DNA of 64,000 nt from Pseudoalteromonas ulvae UL12. GTDB lineage: Bacteria; Pseudomonadota; Gammaproteobacteria; Enterobacterales; Alteromonadaceae. Below, piece by piece: positions 55,275 through 64,000 of the stretch (position 1 is its first letter; each line of letters begins with the position of its first letter). The notes below the pieces were generated by a model that saw only the letters and a list, made by a program, of their open reading frames with translations, did not search any database and was not told where the DNA came from. The translations under genes and the position numbers were made by a program. Location of the stretch: positions 124,001-188,000 of the forward strand of contig NZ_AQHJ01000022.1 of the NCBI RefSeq assembly GCF_014925405.1. The letters are read 5' to 3'.

Positions 55275-56177
55275 ATGCATAGCTCCCCTATTACAATCGA
55301 GGCACTGCAAGTGCTAGACGCAATCAACCAGCGTGGTAGTTTTGCTGCTGCCGCAGAAGAATTAAATAGAGTTCCATCAGCCATATCGTATATTGTTCAA
55401 AAATTAGAGGAGCAATTATCAGTCACTTTATTTGTTCGCCAAGGACGACGCTCAGTGTTAACCCCAGCGGGCAAGCATTTACTCAATGAAGGCCGAAAGC
55501 TGCTCGGTGCGGTGAATAAATTGGCTGAACAAACACAGACAATTTCCCACGGCTGGGAGCCCAAAATTCGTGTGGCATTCGATACCATCATTGAGCTAGA
55601 TCCGCTCCTCGCGAATATCAAACAATTTTTAGATACTCATCCAAATATCGAGATTGATTTAAGCGAACATGTGATGAATGGCAGTTGGGAAGCGTTAATC
55701 GAAGACAAAGTTGATTTACTTATTGGTGCGCCAGCCCCAGTGCCAAATCATCAAGGGATCAGAGCAATACCAATTAAGCATATTGAGCAAGTACTGGCCG
55801 TGCCTAAAGATCACCCTCTTACCAAGCTAGAGAGCACCATTACTGAAGCGGATATTCAGCACTATCGAACGATCATAGTGCATGATTCAGCAAAACACGC
55901 CGTGCCTTGGTCAAGCAATGTAATTGCACGCTCTGAGCATTTTTTTGTCGCGAGCATTGCCCAAAAAATTAAAGCGATTAAAGCGGGCATCGGGGTTGGT
56001 TTTTTACCTCTAGACAGAATTCAAACGGAGTTGGCATCAGGAGTGATTAAAGCACTGGCAACAGAAGGCGATAAAAAAATGACTCACGCTTACCTTGCGT
56101 GGAAAATAGCCAATAAAGGTAAGGGGCTAGAAAAACTCAGAACTATCATAAGTCAGCAGCACTCGCTTAAAACCTAA
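55275..56177 (+). CDS. LysR-family regulator, YhaJ-like
   Basis: A 300-residue regulator. The winged helix (residues 5-64, EALQVLDAINQRGSFAAAAEELNRVPSAISYIVQKLEEQL) and the LysR effector-binding domain (from about 90) are clear. The gene is divergent from doxX-yqjG-pirin with 128 bp between, so it probably controls that set. In E. coli the homologous genes yhaJ, yhaK, yqjF and yqjG are spread over two sites; here they are contiguous. The effector is likely a phenol- or quinone-type compound by analogy with YhaJ. Confidence 0.93.
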   Translation: MHSSPITIEALQVLDAINQRGSFAAAAEELNRVPSAISYIVQKLEEQLSVTLFVRQGRRSVLTPAGKHLLNEGRKLLGAVNKLAEQTQTISHGWEPKIRVAFDTIIELDPLLANIKQFLDTHPNIEIDLSEHVMNGSWEALIEDKVDLLIGAPAPVPNHQGIRAIPIKHIEQVLAVPKDHPLTKLESTITEADIQHYRTIIVHDSAKHAVPWSSNVIARSEHFFVASIAQKIKAIKAGIGVGFLPLDRIQTELASGVIKALATEGDKKMTHAYLAWKIANKGKGLEKLRTIISQQHSLKT

Positions 56178-56267
56178 GTATCGAATGCTACACCAATGAT
56201 TGAACATTATTAAGCATCTGATCTACTGTCTAAATAACATCTGACTTCAATAGTCTGTGACTGGTGA

Positions 56268-56372
56268 AAATTACTGTCGAAATATATAGTCTTAGCGCTT
56301 CCAACCGAACAAATTTCCCATAGGTAAAATTGTGCTCAGAGTCGAAAAAACGAGAAAAAGTCGTGCCTAAAA
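56268..56372 (+). pseudogene. nth: nth 3' fragment 5 (highly degraded)
   Basis: About 75 clearly alignable bases (56295-56369), with CCAACCGAACAAATTTCCCA and GTAAAATTGTGCTCAGAGTCGAAAA matching nth codons about 143-168 at roughly 70-75 percent by eye. The 5' junction is weak and the 3' end is lost. Its place after the LysR gene fits the spacing pattern of the other fragments. Confidence 0.7.
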
Positions 56373-56408
56373 TCACCGAGCCACTACATCTCACATTATT
56401 TTGAACAA

Positions 56409-57338
56409 CTAAGTTGATTTTAGAGCTAATCTTAGTTGGCTTTGAGGCTTGATGGTTTGCATCAACAGACAAAGTGATACTAAGGCAATACCAACCCACC
56501 CAATGACCTTAAACCTTTCACCAATGATGAAAACAGCCAAAATAGTTGCAACCAAAGGTTCGATTAAGGTAATTAGTGTCGCTTTACTGGCATCAATAAA
56601 ATTCAAGCCAAAACCAAATAAAAGATACCCTAAAAACATGGGAACTATCGCCATGTACAAAGAGACCAAGGTATTAGTCGAGCTTGAAAATAAATTATCA
56701 CCTGTAAACCATAATGAAGGGAGTAACAAAACTGCCGCACAACCAAACAACCCCGACATAGACGATTTTGAATGAACACCACTTTCCATTAAATGCTTGG
56801 CTGCCCATGAATAACCCGCATACGTTAATCCTGCAATCCCACCCAGAATAACCCCAATACTCTGTTGATGAACACCGTACCCAATATCATTACTATGCTC
56901 CCTTCCTAAAACTAACAGTACAATCCCTATCACTCCAATCACAAAGCTCACAATCCATTGCCGAGAAATGTTTTTTTTACTGAGCAGACGTTCAAGCATT
57001 GCGGCAAAAAAAGGTGCCGAAGCGATAGAGACTACAGTGCCAGTGGCCACTCCAGCTAAATGCATTGAGGAATAAAATGCTAATGGGTAAATGGCAACCG
57101 AAGCGGCCCCTAATAATAAGACCATAGGTTGCTTGAACAAGAGTTTGCAATCACAAAATAATCTTTTTCGCGCGCTGATAACAAGTAATACTCCCCCTAC
57201 TCCCATCGAGAATGCACCAATGGCCAAAGAGCTCACATCTGGGGAATAGCTTGCTACCGTACCCGTTGTTCCCCACAAGAAACTAGCAATAATAATAGCG
57301 ATAACACCTTTAAAAGATCTGTCATGATTTTCCATCAT
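56409..57338 (-). CDS. DMT-superfamily (EamA) transporter
   Basis: A 309-residue inner-membrane protein with ten helices in two EamA halves (about 12-145 and 158-300). ASFLWGTTGTVASYSPDVSSLAIGAFSMGVGGVLLV and FLGYLLFGFGLNFIDASKATLITLIEPLVATILAVFIIGE are typical blocks. It is likely a metabolite or amino-acid exporter, with substrate unknown. It lies just past nth fragment 5, so it may be either cargo or the original neighbour of nth. The AraC-type gene upstream, on the same strand with a 98-bp gap, may regulate it. Confidence 0.92.
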   Translation of the reverse strand: MMENHDRSFKGVIAIIIASFLWGTTGTVASYSPDVSSLAIGAFSMGVGGVLLVISARKRLFCDCKLLFKQPMVLLLGAASVAIYPLAFYSSMHLAGVATGTVVSIASAPFFAAMLERLLSKKNISRQWIVSFVIGVIGIVLLVLGREHSNDIGYGVHQQSIGVILGGIAGLTYAGYSWAAKHLMESGVHSKSSMSGLFGCAAVLLLPSLWFTGDNLFSSSTNTLVSLYMAIVPMFLGYLLFGFGLNFIDASKATLITLIEPLVATILAVFIIGERFKVIGWVGIALVSLCLLMQTIKPQSQLRLALKST

Positions 57339-57436
57339 AAAACCTGATTACGATAACTCCAATACAGAAATGCTACGCTAATCACCCAAGGTATATTTAA
57401 CAATTCAGACGCTATTATTAACAATTCAGACTAAGT

Positions 57437-58192
57437 TTACTTTTTGAATTTAGTGGGTGACAGACCAAAGTATTGAGAGAACTTTCTGCTAAAGGCTGAG
57501 AGTTCTTTATAACCTACTTTTTCACCAATAATTTGGAGAGGGTAATCTGTATGAGTAAGTAAAGCTTCGGCTTTTTCCATCCGAAGCTTTGTTACATACT
57601 TCATAACAGTCATCCCTATTTGTTGCTTAAAAAGCTTCTTAAACTGTGTATCACTCAAAAAAGCGGATTCAGCTAAGCGTTTTATTTGAAGTGGCTCTTC
57701 AATATTTTGTTCTATAAAAGATATTGCTGCACTAATACGACGATCTACTTTTGGCAATAAAGGCTGTTCGGCGAGTAATAAACTAAACATTTCAAACATC
57801 GCCTGTTCTAATTGGCTATTAACCTTATTTTCTAATTGGTTTTCGATAAATGTTAAATAACTGGTAAGAGATGAATTAATTGCAAAAACAATACATTGTG
57901 ACGATGAAACATTGAGTGGTAGCTTGTCCATATCGACAACTACAAATCTAGCTTCGGTGTTTGCAGTAAACAAGTGATCTTCGTTGGCTTTAACGACAAC
58001 ACATTCTCTTGGAGCAACTTTTCCATTGAAATCACCAACACATATATTGATGACACCACGCAAAGGTAAAACCAATTGATTAAACTGGTGAGAGTGACGA
58101 ACTGGTTTTGTGCTATAGGAACGGATAGATAATAGATTTTTCATAAAAATAAAAAACGGATTGCCGGATTTCAACCTGACTAATTTATACAT
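57437..58192 (-). CDS. AraC-family transcriptional regulator
   Basis: A 251-residue regulator. An N-terminal cupin-like effector domain (residues 20-110, SYSTKPVRHSHQFNQLVLPLRGVINI) is followed by two helix-turn-helix motifs in the last 100 residues, with the AraC signature LRMEKAEALLTHTDYPLQIIGEKVGYKELSAFSRKFSQYFGLSPTKFKK. It probably controls the adjacent EamA transporter, by proximity. Confidence 0.93.
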   Translation of the reverse strand: MYKLVRLKSGNPFFIFMKNLLSIRSYSTKPVRHSHQFNQLVLPLRGVINICVGDFNGKVAPRECVVVKANEDHLFTANTEARFVVVDMDKLPLNVSSSQCIVFAINSSLTSYLTFIENQLENKVNSQLEQAMFEMFSLLLAEQPLLPKVDRRISAAISFIEQNIEEPLQIKRLAESAFLSDTQFKKLFKQQIGMTVMKYVTKLRMEKAEALLTHTDYPLQIIGEKVGYKELSAFSRKFSQYFGLSPTKFKK

Positions 58193-58375
58193 CTTAGAGT
58201 AATGATTAATAAAGTGAAGTGTTAGTTTTTACTGGTCGTTATCTATCTTTAATATCTGTTATGGCCCACCATTGACCAATTTTTCAATTTCGAACTGCAG
58301 TCGCCTATATTTAAAAGTGAATATACGTATTTAAGTTATACTTTTTCCGTCAGATAATAAGGGTATTAGTCACTC

Positions 58376-59140
58376 ATGAAACAGATTAAAAATGCTCATT
58401 GTTTATTGATTTTTATCTGGGTTTTAGTCTTGTCTCTGCCGCTAAACTCTCATGCAAATCGCTTAATTTTAGCAACTGACGATGGCCCACCTCATATGAT
58501 CAAAGAGAACAATGGTGGCATTGATATCGATATTGTCAAACAGGTTTTGGCTGAAGTTGGCCACAACACAGATATCATTTATGTGCCGTTAACACGTGCA
58601 AAATTAATGGTTTCAGAAAAGAAAGCCGATGTCTTTGTGCCGACATTTCTTCAACCAAATAACACAAACATTTACTACTCCGATCCGGTGATCAACTATA
58701 AACCAACGGTATTTAGTTTAAAAAACAAAAACATTATTTATAAAGAAATAAGTGACTTAGAAAACCTGAGCATAGTGACATTTCAAGGAGCCAGTGGCTA
58801 TTTTGGCGAGGAGTTTGCTCAATTATCAAAAAAAGCTAACTATCAAGAATTACATGATATGTCTAAACTCCCTGAGCTTTTATTAAAGGAGCGATATGAT
58901 GTAGTGGTGCTAGATTTTTATATTTTTTATTATTTTTTTTGGAAACAGCAAGGCAACAATAAAACGCAGTATGCATACAAAGAAATAAGCTCTTTTCCAT
59001 TGATCCCCGAAGTAAGTGCTTATGCTGGGTTTAACGATAAAGCATTAAGAGACAAATTTAATTTACAGTTATCAATTTTTAAACAAGCGAAACGCGACCA
59101 ACAAATCATTGAAAACTATATTGGCAAAGGCGGCACTTAG
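58376..59140 (+). CDS. Periplasmic solute-binding protein (family 3 type)
   Basis: A 254-residue secreted protein with a signal peptide of about 27 residues ending SHANR. The body fits the amino-acid-type SBP_bac_3 fold (LILATDDGPPHMIKENNGGIDIDIVKQVLAEVG, then VPLTRAKLMVSEKKADVFVPTF and IVTFQGASGYFG). No permease or ATPase gene is adjacent, so it may be a stand-alone sensor-like binding protein, as is common in Pseudoalteromonas and Shewanella. Ligand unknown. Confidence 0.87.
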   Translation: MKQIKNAHCLLIFIWVLVLSLPLNSHANRLILATDDGPPHMIKENNGGIDIDIVKQVLAEVGHNTDIIYVPLTRAKLMVSEKKADVFVPTFLQPNNTNIYYSDPVINYKPTVFSLKNKNIIYKEISDLENLSIVTFQGASGYFGEEFAQLSKKANYQELHDMSKLPELLLKERYDVVVLDFYIFYYFFWKQQGNNKTQYAYKEISSFPLIPEVSAYAGFNDKALRDKFNLQLSIFKQAKRDQQIIENYIGKGGT

Positions 59141-59244
59141 AGTGGGGGTTGAAAATACAAGACCTTGCTATTTTAAAGCCGCACAAAACCTTAACCCCCA
59201 GCGCCTACCCCATTTATTTCTTTTTAAACTCTAGGATTGAGTTC

Positions 59245-59739
59245 CTACATTTTAAAATTGTTAAAATACGCCAGCTGCACTGGGTGCGTTAACGCTTTGG
59301 GCCTAATGTTTTGAACTTGAGTGACAACATCTGCTTTGTCATAACCAAGTTGCGCCATCAATAAACCGATAACCAAACCTGTACGACCTGAGCCACCTTT
59401 ACAGTGAACCGCGACCGTGCCTTGATTAGTTAAAATACTTAACACGTCGGTAAGATGATTGTTAAAAGCGGCTTCAAAATCGTTATTAGGCGCATCGTCA
59501 TCAGATACAGGGAGCTGAAACCACTTCATCCCTAATGTTTTACAGACTGTTGGCAATTGCTCCGCGCCTAACTTCAACATTTCATCGTCATACATTATGC
59601 TAAGAATGGCTTGTGCCCCAGCTTCTTTTAACTGACTAACCGAGGAGTCAAGTGCAACCTCTTTGGTTCCAGGGCAAGGCGTAAAAATAAATGAAGCACC
59701 ATTGTTTAATATGAGTGTGTCATAAGGGTGTGTGTGCAT
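59245..59739 (-). CDS. Dual-specificity/CDKN3-like protein phosphatase
   Basis: A 164-residue cytoplasmic phosphatase. The active-site loop VHCKGGSGRTGLVIGLL (Cys near residue 118) matches the HCxxGxxRT signature of cysteine-based protein tyrosine/dual-specificity phosphatases, and the general-acid aspartate lies in PVSDDDAPN near 80. It resembles the kinase-associated (CDKN3) phosphatase type found in some marine bacteria. Targets are unknown. The gene stands alone. Confidence 0.88.
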   Translation of the reverse strand: MHTHPYDTLILNNGASFIFTPCPGTKEVALDSSVSQLKEAGAQAILSIMYDDEMLKLGAEQLPTVCKTLGMKWFQLPVSDDDAPNNDFEAAFNNHLTDVLSILTNQGTVAVHCKGGSGRTGLVIGLLMAQLGYDKADVVTQVQNIRPKALTHPVQLAYFNNFKM

Positions 59740-59980
59740 ATAATCCTCGCAAATTTGTCGGTAAACGTTATTCGTTAAAGCAATGTTTTATTGTATTTAC
59801 AATAGCAACCAGTGACAACATCACTGGCACTTCAACGAAAACGTCCACAACGGTTGCCAGTGCTACACCAGAATGTAAGCTAAACACCGCAATTTTGAAG
59901 CACCAACTCACACGCGCGTGACCAGAAAAGAATTACTAGACATATATGGACATGACCCACTTTGTAAGCATGAGCCATTT

Positions 59981-60412
59981 TTATCTCAAGCCATATACCT
60001 CAACATAAACTTCACTTTCACTAGTTAACTGAGTTGCATACTTAATTCCATGCTTATTACCATTTGAAAAGACTAGATCTGCTGCGCAACTAGATGACTT
60101 AGATTCTTCGTTTTGTGAATTTGTTCTAATTGAGCTGATTTCAAAATCAAAACCATCCATAAACTCATCAACTTCATCAATAGTTCTATTAAGCATTTCA
60201 TCTTTGCTCTTATACTCAAGTGATTGGGCATAATTCGTTCTGAGAATCAGTCCATTATGACGGCCTTGTTTTTGAAAAAACTGCTCCCTCGTATCACTAA
60301 AAACTATTTCACTCACTAAATCTGTAACTTCTCCATCATCACATAGTGGAATTGACGAACCACAACCACTAAGAGTTATTACTAATGGCAGAGCTAATAC
60401 TACTTTGTACAT
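59981..60412 (-). CDS. Small lipoprotein of unknown function
   Basis: A 143-residue protein. The signal peptide MYKVVLALPLVITLSGC ends in a lipobox with Cys17. The mature part is acidic (LCDDGEVTDLVSEIVFSD) with a beta-rich end (VYVEVYGLR) and two further cysteines that could pair. The ATG at 60412 is preferred to one seven codons earlier because AAGGAA precedes it by seven bases. No family recognised. Confidence 0.75.
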   Translation of the reverse strand: MYKVVLALPLVITLSGCGSSIPLCDDGEVTDLVSEIVFSDTREQFFQKQGRHNGLILRTNYAQSLEYKSKDEMLNRTIDEVDEFMDGFDFEISSIRTNSQNEESKSSSCAADLVFSNGNKHGIKYATQLTSESEVYVEVYGLR

Positions 60413-60785
60413 TATTGATTTCCTTAATTGCACATTAAAAACTAAAAATTTAATCTATCCCCAACATGAGCTACTTAAATACTCCATTTTGAGTTTTTTA
60501 AAATGTTCCAATAATGACAACGAATTTTAGTCGTGTAAACAGTTACTTATGATGCAATTTTAAATACGATATAGAAATGCTCACAATAGGGTCTTTTGGT
60601 AATATGGGTAAAATCATAAACACTATATTCATCAACAGTGTTATTTTGCTCTCGCCTCGAATTAAACAGCGCATTGAACATCTCATTTTCAACACACCCT
60701 GTCGCGACATGAAATCGCAGCTACCTAAACAACCTACAAATAACGCTGCTTCAAATCCCCCCCGTGATCACGCCCGAAAAATAAA

Positions 60786-60876
60786 CAATTGATGAGTCAT
60801 GCATTTCATGGATGAAATGCAAGGTGAAGCTTGGCCATGGATGGCCTATCTTCACCGTTGACGTTCACATCAATTG
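60786..60876. repeat. Branched stem-loop element
   Basis: CAATTGATG at 60786-60794 pairs with CATCAATTG at 60868-60876. Inside lie hairpin GCATTTCA/TGAAATGC (60801-60820) and hairpin GGTGAA/TTCACC (60823-60856), the latter with an inner GGCCAT/ATGGCC. The folded form is a three-way junction. A further GC-rich hairpin follows at about 60914-60943. Too regular to be chance; function unknown. Confidence 0.7.
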
Positions 60877-61292
60877 ATTATTTGCAGGATTTAGCGTGAT
60901 GTCGGGGCGCTGAGAGTGGGTAGCGCCAGCCCCTCTTTGGCTGCCTATGCCCGCGCGACAACAATGTTAATTTGTAAAGCGGTTTTTTTAAAGCTAAACA
61001 CTATGGTGAATTTGAAATAGCTGTCGAGCTAAACCTTGACCTACAGTTAGCTCATAATTGACAACTAAACAGCAGCTTACGCATGGTATAACGCTATGTT
61101 ATTGTGTTTGATTAAACAACCAACTTATTACGTTTGGAAAACGCCGTAGCTTTTGCAAACGTATGACTATACTCAAGTGCGGCTTATAGCGACTCAAAAT
61201 TGTGGTACTGAAAATAATTAAACATTTTCAAAGCATTAATTTCACAACTATCGCGCCTTTCGTTATGCTATTGGGCATTCTTCAAATTCAGT
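60877..61292. other. Gene-free region upstream of the decarboxylase
   Basis: Contains the GC-rich hairpin at about 60914-60943 with GGTAGCGCC, a box similar to that of the repeats downstream of pgi. AT-rich sequence likely to hold the decarboxylase promoter follows. No gene seen. Confidence 0.5.
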
Positions 61293-61304
61293 GTGAAAAG
61301 CCTT

Positions 61305-63227
61305 ATGTTACCTTTACTTCGTATCTTGCTGATTGAGCAAGAGCCTGCTACTTTACAAGAAATTTCAACCAATTTGTCTAAAGCGATTCCAAATTTTGAG
61401 CGTGACGATATTCATATCGATATTATTGAATGTCTTGAGCTGAAACAAGCGTTGGAATGTGTTGAAGAAGATGGTGATATTCAGGCGGTTGTGCTCAGTT
61501 GGGATGCACACAACAAAGCGGGTGAGCGCACTTACAGTCGCTTTATCGAGCAATTAAAAGGGATCCGCCTTGAATTGCCCGTCTATGTCATTGGCGACGA
61601 TACTGAAGGGCTCGAAATAATCAACGAATCAGAAGAAATCGAATCTTTCTTCTTTAAAGATGAGGTGATCTCCGATCCTGAAGCGATTTTAGGTTATATG
61701 ATCAACGACTTTGATGATCGCTCAGAAACCCCATTTTGGACGGCGTATCGTCGTTATGTTGGCGAATCAAACGACTCGTGGCACACTCCAGGCCACAGCG
61801 GTGGTTCGAGCTTTCGAAACTCTCCGTATATCAAAGACTTTTATCAGTTTTATGGCCGCAATGTGTTCGTTGGTGATCTGTCGGTCTCCGTCGATTCATT
61901 AGGATCATTGTCAGATAGTACCAATACCATTGGCCGCGCCCAAGAATCAGCCGCTGCCACGTTTGAAGTCAAACATACCTATTTCGTCACGAACGGTTCA
62001 TCGACTTCCAATAAAATAATTTTGCAGACACTACTTCGCAAGGGCGATAAAGTGATCATCGATCGAAATTGCCATAAATCAGTGCATTACGGTATTTTGC
62101 AGTCAGCCAGTTTTCCCATTTATTTGTCGAGTATTTTAAATCCAAAATATGGCATTTTTGCGCCCCCGTCGTTGGCCGACATCAAGTTAGCTATCGAACA
62201 AAATACCGATGCGAAATTATTGGTGCTGACAGGTTGTACTTACGATGGCCTACTGAGTGATTTGAAACAAGTGGTCGATTTTGCCCATCAGCATGGGGTC
62301 AAAGTGTTTATTGACGAAGCTTGGTTTGCATATTCTTTGTTTCATCCGAGTTTGCGCTATTATTCTGCCATTCATGCGGGCGCCGATTATGTCACCCATT
62401 CGGCACACAAAGTGGTATCGGCGTTTTCACAAGCGTCTTATATTCATGTTAACGACCCTGATTTCGATGCCGATTTTTTCAGGGAGATTTACAGTATTTA
62501 CGCCAGTACCTCACCCAAATATCAGCTTATCGCGTCCCTTGATGTGTGCCAAAAGCAGTTAGAAATGGAAGGATATAAGTTGCTCAATGCCTTATTAAAC
62601 CATGTCGAAACATTTAAACAGCAAATGGCGTCGCTCAAACACATCAAAGTGCTCGGCAAACAAGATTTTATGAAAATATTCCCACATTTTAGTGGTGATA
62701 ATATGGGTCATGATCCACTCAAAATCCTGATTGATATCAGTGAGCTGCCATATTCGTTAAAGGATATTCATAAATTTTTGCTCGATGAAATTGGACTCGA
62801 AATAGAGAAATATACCCACAGCACTATTTTGGTATTACTGACACTCGGTGGCACACGTTCAAAAATCATTCGTCTTTACAATGCGCTAAAAAAACTCGAC
62901 AGCGGCAAGGCGAAGTTAGCAAAATCAACCCGACGTTCTCGCTTACCGGAGAATTTACCAGCCATCGATCTGGCGTGTATTCCAAGCGATGCCTTTTATG
63001 GCGAGCGAGAATCCGTAGCGATTGGCAAAAGTAATAACCGTATTTGTGCTGGCTTAGTGACTCCCTATCCGCCAGGCATTCCATTATTAGTGCCCGGTCA
63101 GCATATTACGCAGGAACACATCGAATACCTCAAAGAACTGGCAGCCCAAGGCTTAACCATTCAAGGCAGTTTCGATGGTGAAATCTACGTACTTAAAGAA
63201 CAAGCACAAGCACAAGCGACAGAATAA
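61305..63227 (+). CDS. Orn/Lys/Arg decarboxylase family protein
   Basis: PLP-dependent amino-acid decarboxylase of the fold-type-I inducible family. The 640 residues comprise an N-terminal receiver-like wing domain (1-130), the PLP domain with WHTPGHSGGSSFRNSP near 165, FVTNGSSTSNKII near 230 and the cofactor lysine in THSAHKVVSAFSQ near 375, and a C-terminal domain with PYPPGIPLLVPGQ near 600. It produces a polyamine (putrescine, cadaverine or agmatine); the substrate cannot be fixed from sequence. An in-frame GTG four codons earlier (61293) is an alternative start. It is shorter than LdcC and AdiA (over 700). Confidence 0.9.
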   Translation: MLPLLRILLIEQEPATLQEISTNLSKAIPNFERDDIHIDIIECLELKQALECVEEDGDIQAVVLSWDAHNKAGERTYSRFIEQLKGIRLELPVYVIGDDTEGLEIINESEEIESFFFKDEVISDPEAILGYMINDFDDRSETPFWTAYRRYVGESNDSWHTPGHSGGSSFRNSPYIKDFYQFYGRNVFVGDLSVSVDSLGSLSDSTNTIGRAQESAAATFEVKHTYFVTNGSSTSNKIILQTLLRKGDKVIIDRNCHKSVHYGILQSASFPIYLSSILNPKYGIFAPPSLADIKLAIEQNTDAKLLVLTGCTYDGLLSDLKQVVDFAHQHGVKVFIDEAWFAYSLFHPSLRYYSAIHAGADYVTHSAHKVVSAFSQASYIHVNDPDFDADFFREIYSIYASTSPKYQLIASLDVCQKQLEMEGYKLLNALLNHVETFKQQMASLKHIKVLGKQDFMKIFPHFSGDNMGHDPLKILIDISELPYSLKDIHKFLLDEIGLEIEKYTHSTILVLLTLGGTRSKIIRLYNALKKLDSGKAKLAKSTRRSRLPENLPAIDLACIPSDAFYGERESVAIGKSNNRICAGLVTPYPPGIPLLVPGQHITQEHIEYLKELAAQGLTIQGSFDGEIYVLKEQAQAQATE

Positions 63228-63235
63228 ACCTTAAA

Positions 63236-63298
63236 GCGCCAAGCCTCAGAGCCCACACTCCGCTACTCCAGCGAAATATTAGCTCTGCAGCTTGGCGC
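63236..63298. terminator. Hairpin between convergent decarboxylase and LysR genes
   Basis: GCGCCAAGC at 63236-63244 pairs with GCTTGGCGC at 63290-63298, with an inner AGAGC/GCTCT pairing. No T-run is present, so termination would be weak or factor-assisted. Confidence 0.55.
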
Positions 63299-63417
63299 GC
63301 TATTTACGGGTATTAGATCACGCTAAAATACTTAGCAACTCAATGCTCATATCAGCCACATTGATCGTTTAAAACTCAATATCCACCAATGTAATTAACA
63401 AAAAGACTGTCGCTCCC

Positions 63418-64000
63418 CTATTGCCAAGTGTACTCAATCACTGAATTGACCACGGTAAATCGAGCTGGCAGAGATCGGTTTTTTTTCTTAACTAAATAAA
63501 GGGTTTCTATCACAGGCTTTTGCGGCTTTACAATTTTGATTTTGTGCAGCTCGCCATAACTATCCAACGCACTTTTTGGGAGAACCGTAAACCCAATCCC
63601 CTTGGCGATCGGATGTAAAATTTGGCTAATTTGATTAATAAAGCCAGCTTCTGGAATGTCGGCAAAGTTTAATTGCTGCAAAGAAGGCTCTTCACTTTGT
63701 GCACAATAAAGTGATAAATAATGACCAGCATCCGGATGAGCAATCAGCCCTAGTTTTATCAAAATATCTTTGATATTTACTCCAAGCGCTGTGTTTTTGG
63801 GTATTACTAAACACAACTCCTCTTTAGCCAACTCGGTAACATCAAATAGGTGTTTACTCGGAATATTGGTCACGATGCCTTGATCTATCACCCCTTGCTG
63901 AATGTGCGTTAAAATCTGTTGATAAGGAGCTGCAGTCAATTTAATAATCAATTGATTATATTGCTGTTGAAGATCCAAAAGCTTAGGGTAAAGCAACAAA
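63418..64000 (-). CDS. LysR-family regulator, effector domain only (cut by window edge)
   Basis: The last 193 residues of a LysR-type regulator. They match the LysR substrate-binding domain: LTAAPYQQILTHIQQGVIDQGIVTNIPSKHLFDVTELAKEELCLVIPKNTAL corresponds to its first subdomain, and GIGFTVLPKSALDSYG to the hinge and second subdomain. The winged-helix N-terminus lies beyond position 64000. The target genes cannot be inferred. Confidence 0.85.
   Translation of the reverse strand, partial: LLLYPKLLDLQQQYNQLIIKLTAAPYQQILTHIQQGVIDQGIVTNIPSKHLFDVTELAKEELCLVIPKNTALGVNIKDILIKLGLIAHPDAGHYLSLYCAQSEEPSLQQLNFADIPEAGFINQISQILHPIAKGIGFTVLPKSALDSYGELHKIKIVKPQKPVIETLYLVKKKNRSLPARFTVVNSVIEYTWQ

Noticed and set aside
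39031..56372. Prophage or integrative conjugative element
   Set aside because: No integrase, structural, replication, relaxase or conjugation genes are present; only small cargo genes and nth fragments.
60577..60792. 71-codon open frame on the plus strand
   Set aside because: No ribosome site, no recognisable features, low-complexity composition, and it ends inside the branched stem-loop element.
60786..60876. Integron attC site, because of the folded structure and the AACAATTGAT start
   Set aside because: The conserved attC end triplets and R'/R'' boxes are not present, and no cassette array or integron integrase is nearby.

Overview
The window looks like the chromosome of a marine gammaproteobacterium of the Alteromonadales, most likely Pseudoalteromonas. 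The grounds are moderate AT-richness, TonB-dependent receptors, the gcvR-bcp-perM-bepA-yfgD neighbourhood, the rsxABCDGE-nth operon, a large tRNA-Asn array and LacI-type operators of the TGACAACGCTGTCA kind. This is judged from gene content and order, not from a database search.

Layout. Positions 1-8.8 kb form a sugar-uptake and central-carbon block: the start of a TonB receptor, pgl-zwf, pgi and a LacI-family regulator, with four copies of one palindromic operator, one of them inside a perfect 48-bp palindrome. Positions 8.8-28.3 kb are ordinary core genes: a cysteine desulfurase/metallo-beta-lactamase/rhodanese triple fusion, an ankyrin protein, yjiH, bamC, gcvR, bcp, perM, a TusA-like gene, bepA, yfgD, a WrbA-like gene, queE/queC, a PspB-like protein, an RlmI-like methylase, uvrB and a MATE pump. 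Positions 29.1-30.2 kb hold eleven identical tRNA-Asn genes, nine of them in an exact 100-bp tandem repeat behind one strong promoter. Then come csrD and the complete rsxABCDGE-nth operon (32.4-39.0 kb).

The unusual region is 39.0-56.4 kb. Downstream of the intact nth gene lie five further partial copies of the nth 3' end, all in the same orientation, at about 42.84, 46.90, 49.93, 51.00 and 56.27 kb. Four of them begin at the same nth codon (Phe130, TTT/TTC-GG-TGG), and a shared TTATAT-type sequence precedes most of these junctions. Between the copies sit small cargo modules: (A) a CapW/BrxR-like WYL regulator with a divergent set of small proteins, YegP and an unknown zinc-ribbon protein; (B) a TonB receptor flanked by gdhA and other gene remnants; (C) a large lipoprotein; (D) a PQ-loop membrane protein; (E) a frameshifted S41 peptidase and a LysR-doxX-yqjG-pirin quinone/redox cluster. 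My reading is that nth is a serial insertion site. Each incoming segment supplied a replacement nth 3' end that rebuilt the C-terminus, including Asp138 and the four Fe-S cysteines, and the displaced end was left as a fossil. No integrase is present in the window.

Positions 56.4-64 kb return to single genes: a DMT transporter, an AraC regulator, a periplasmic solute-binding protein, a protein phosphatase, a small lipoprotein, a highly structured intergenic element, an Orn/Lys/Arg decarboxylase and the end of a LysR regulator cut by the window edge.
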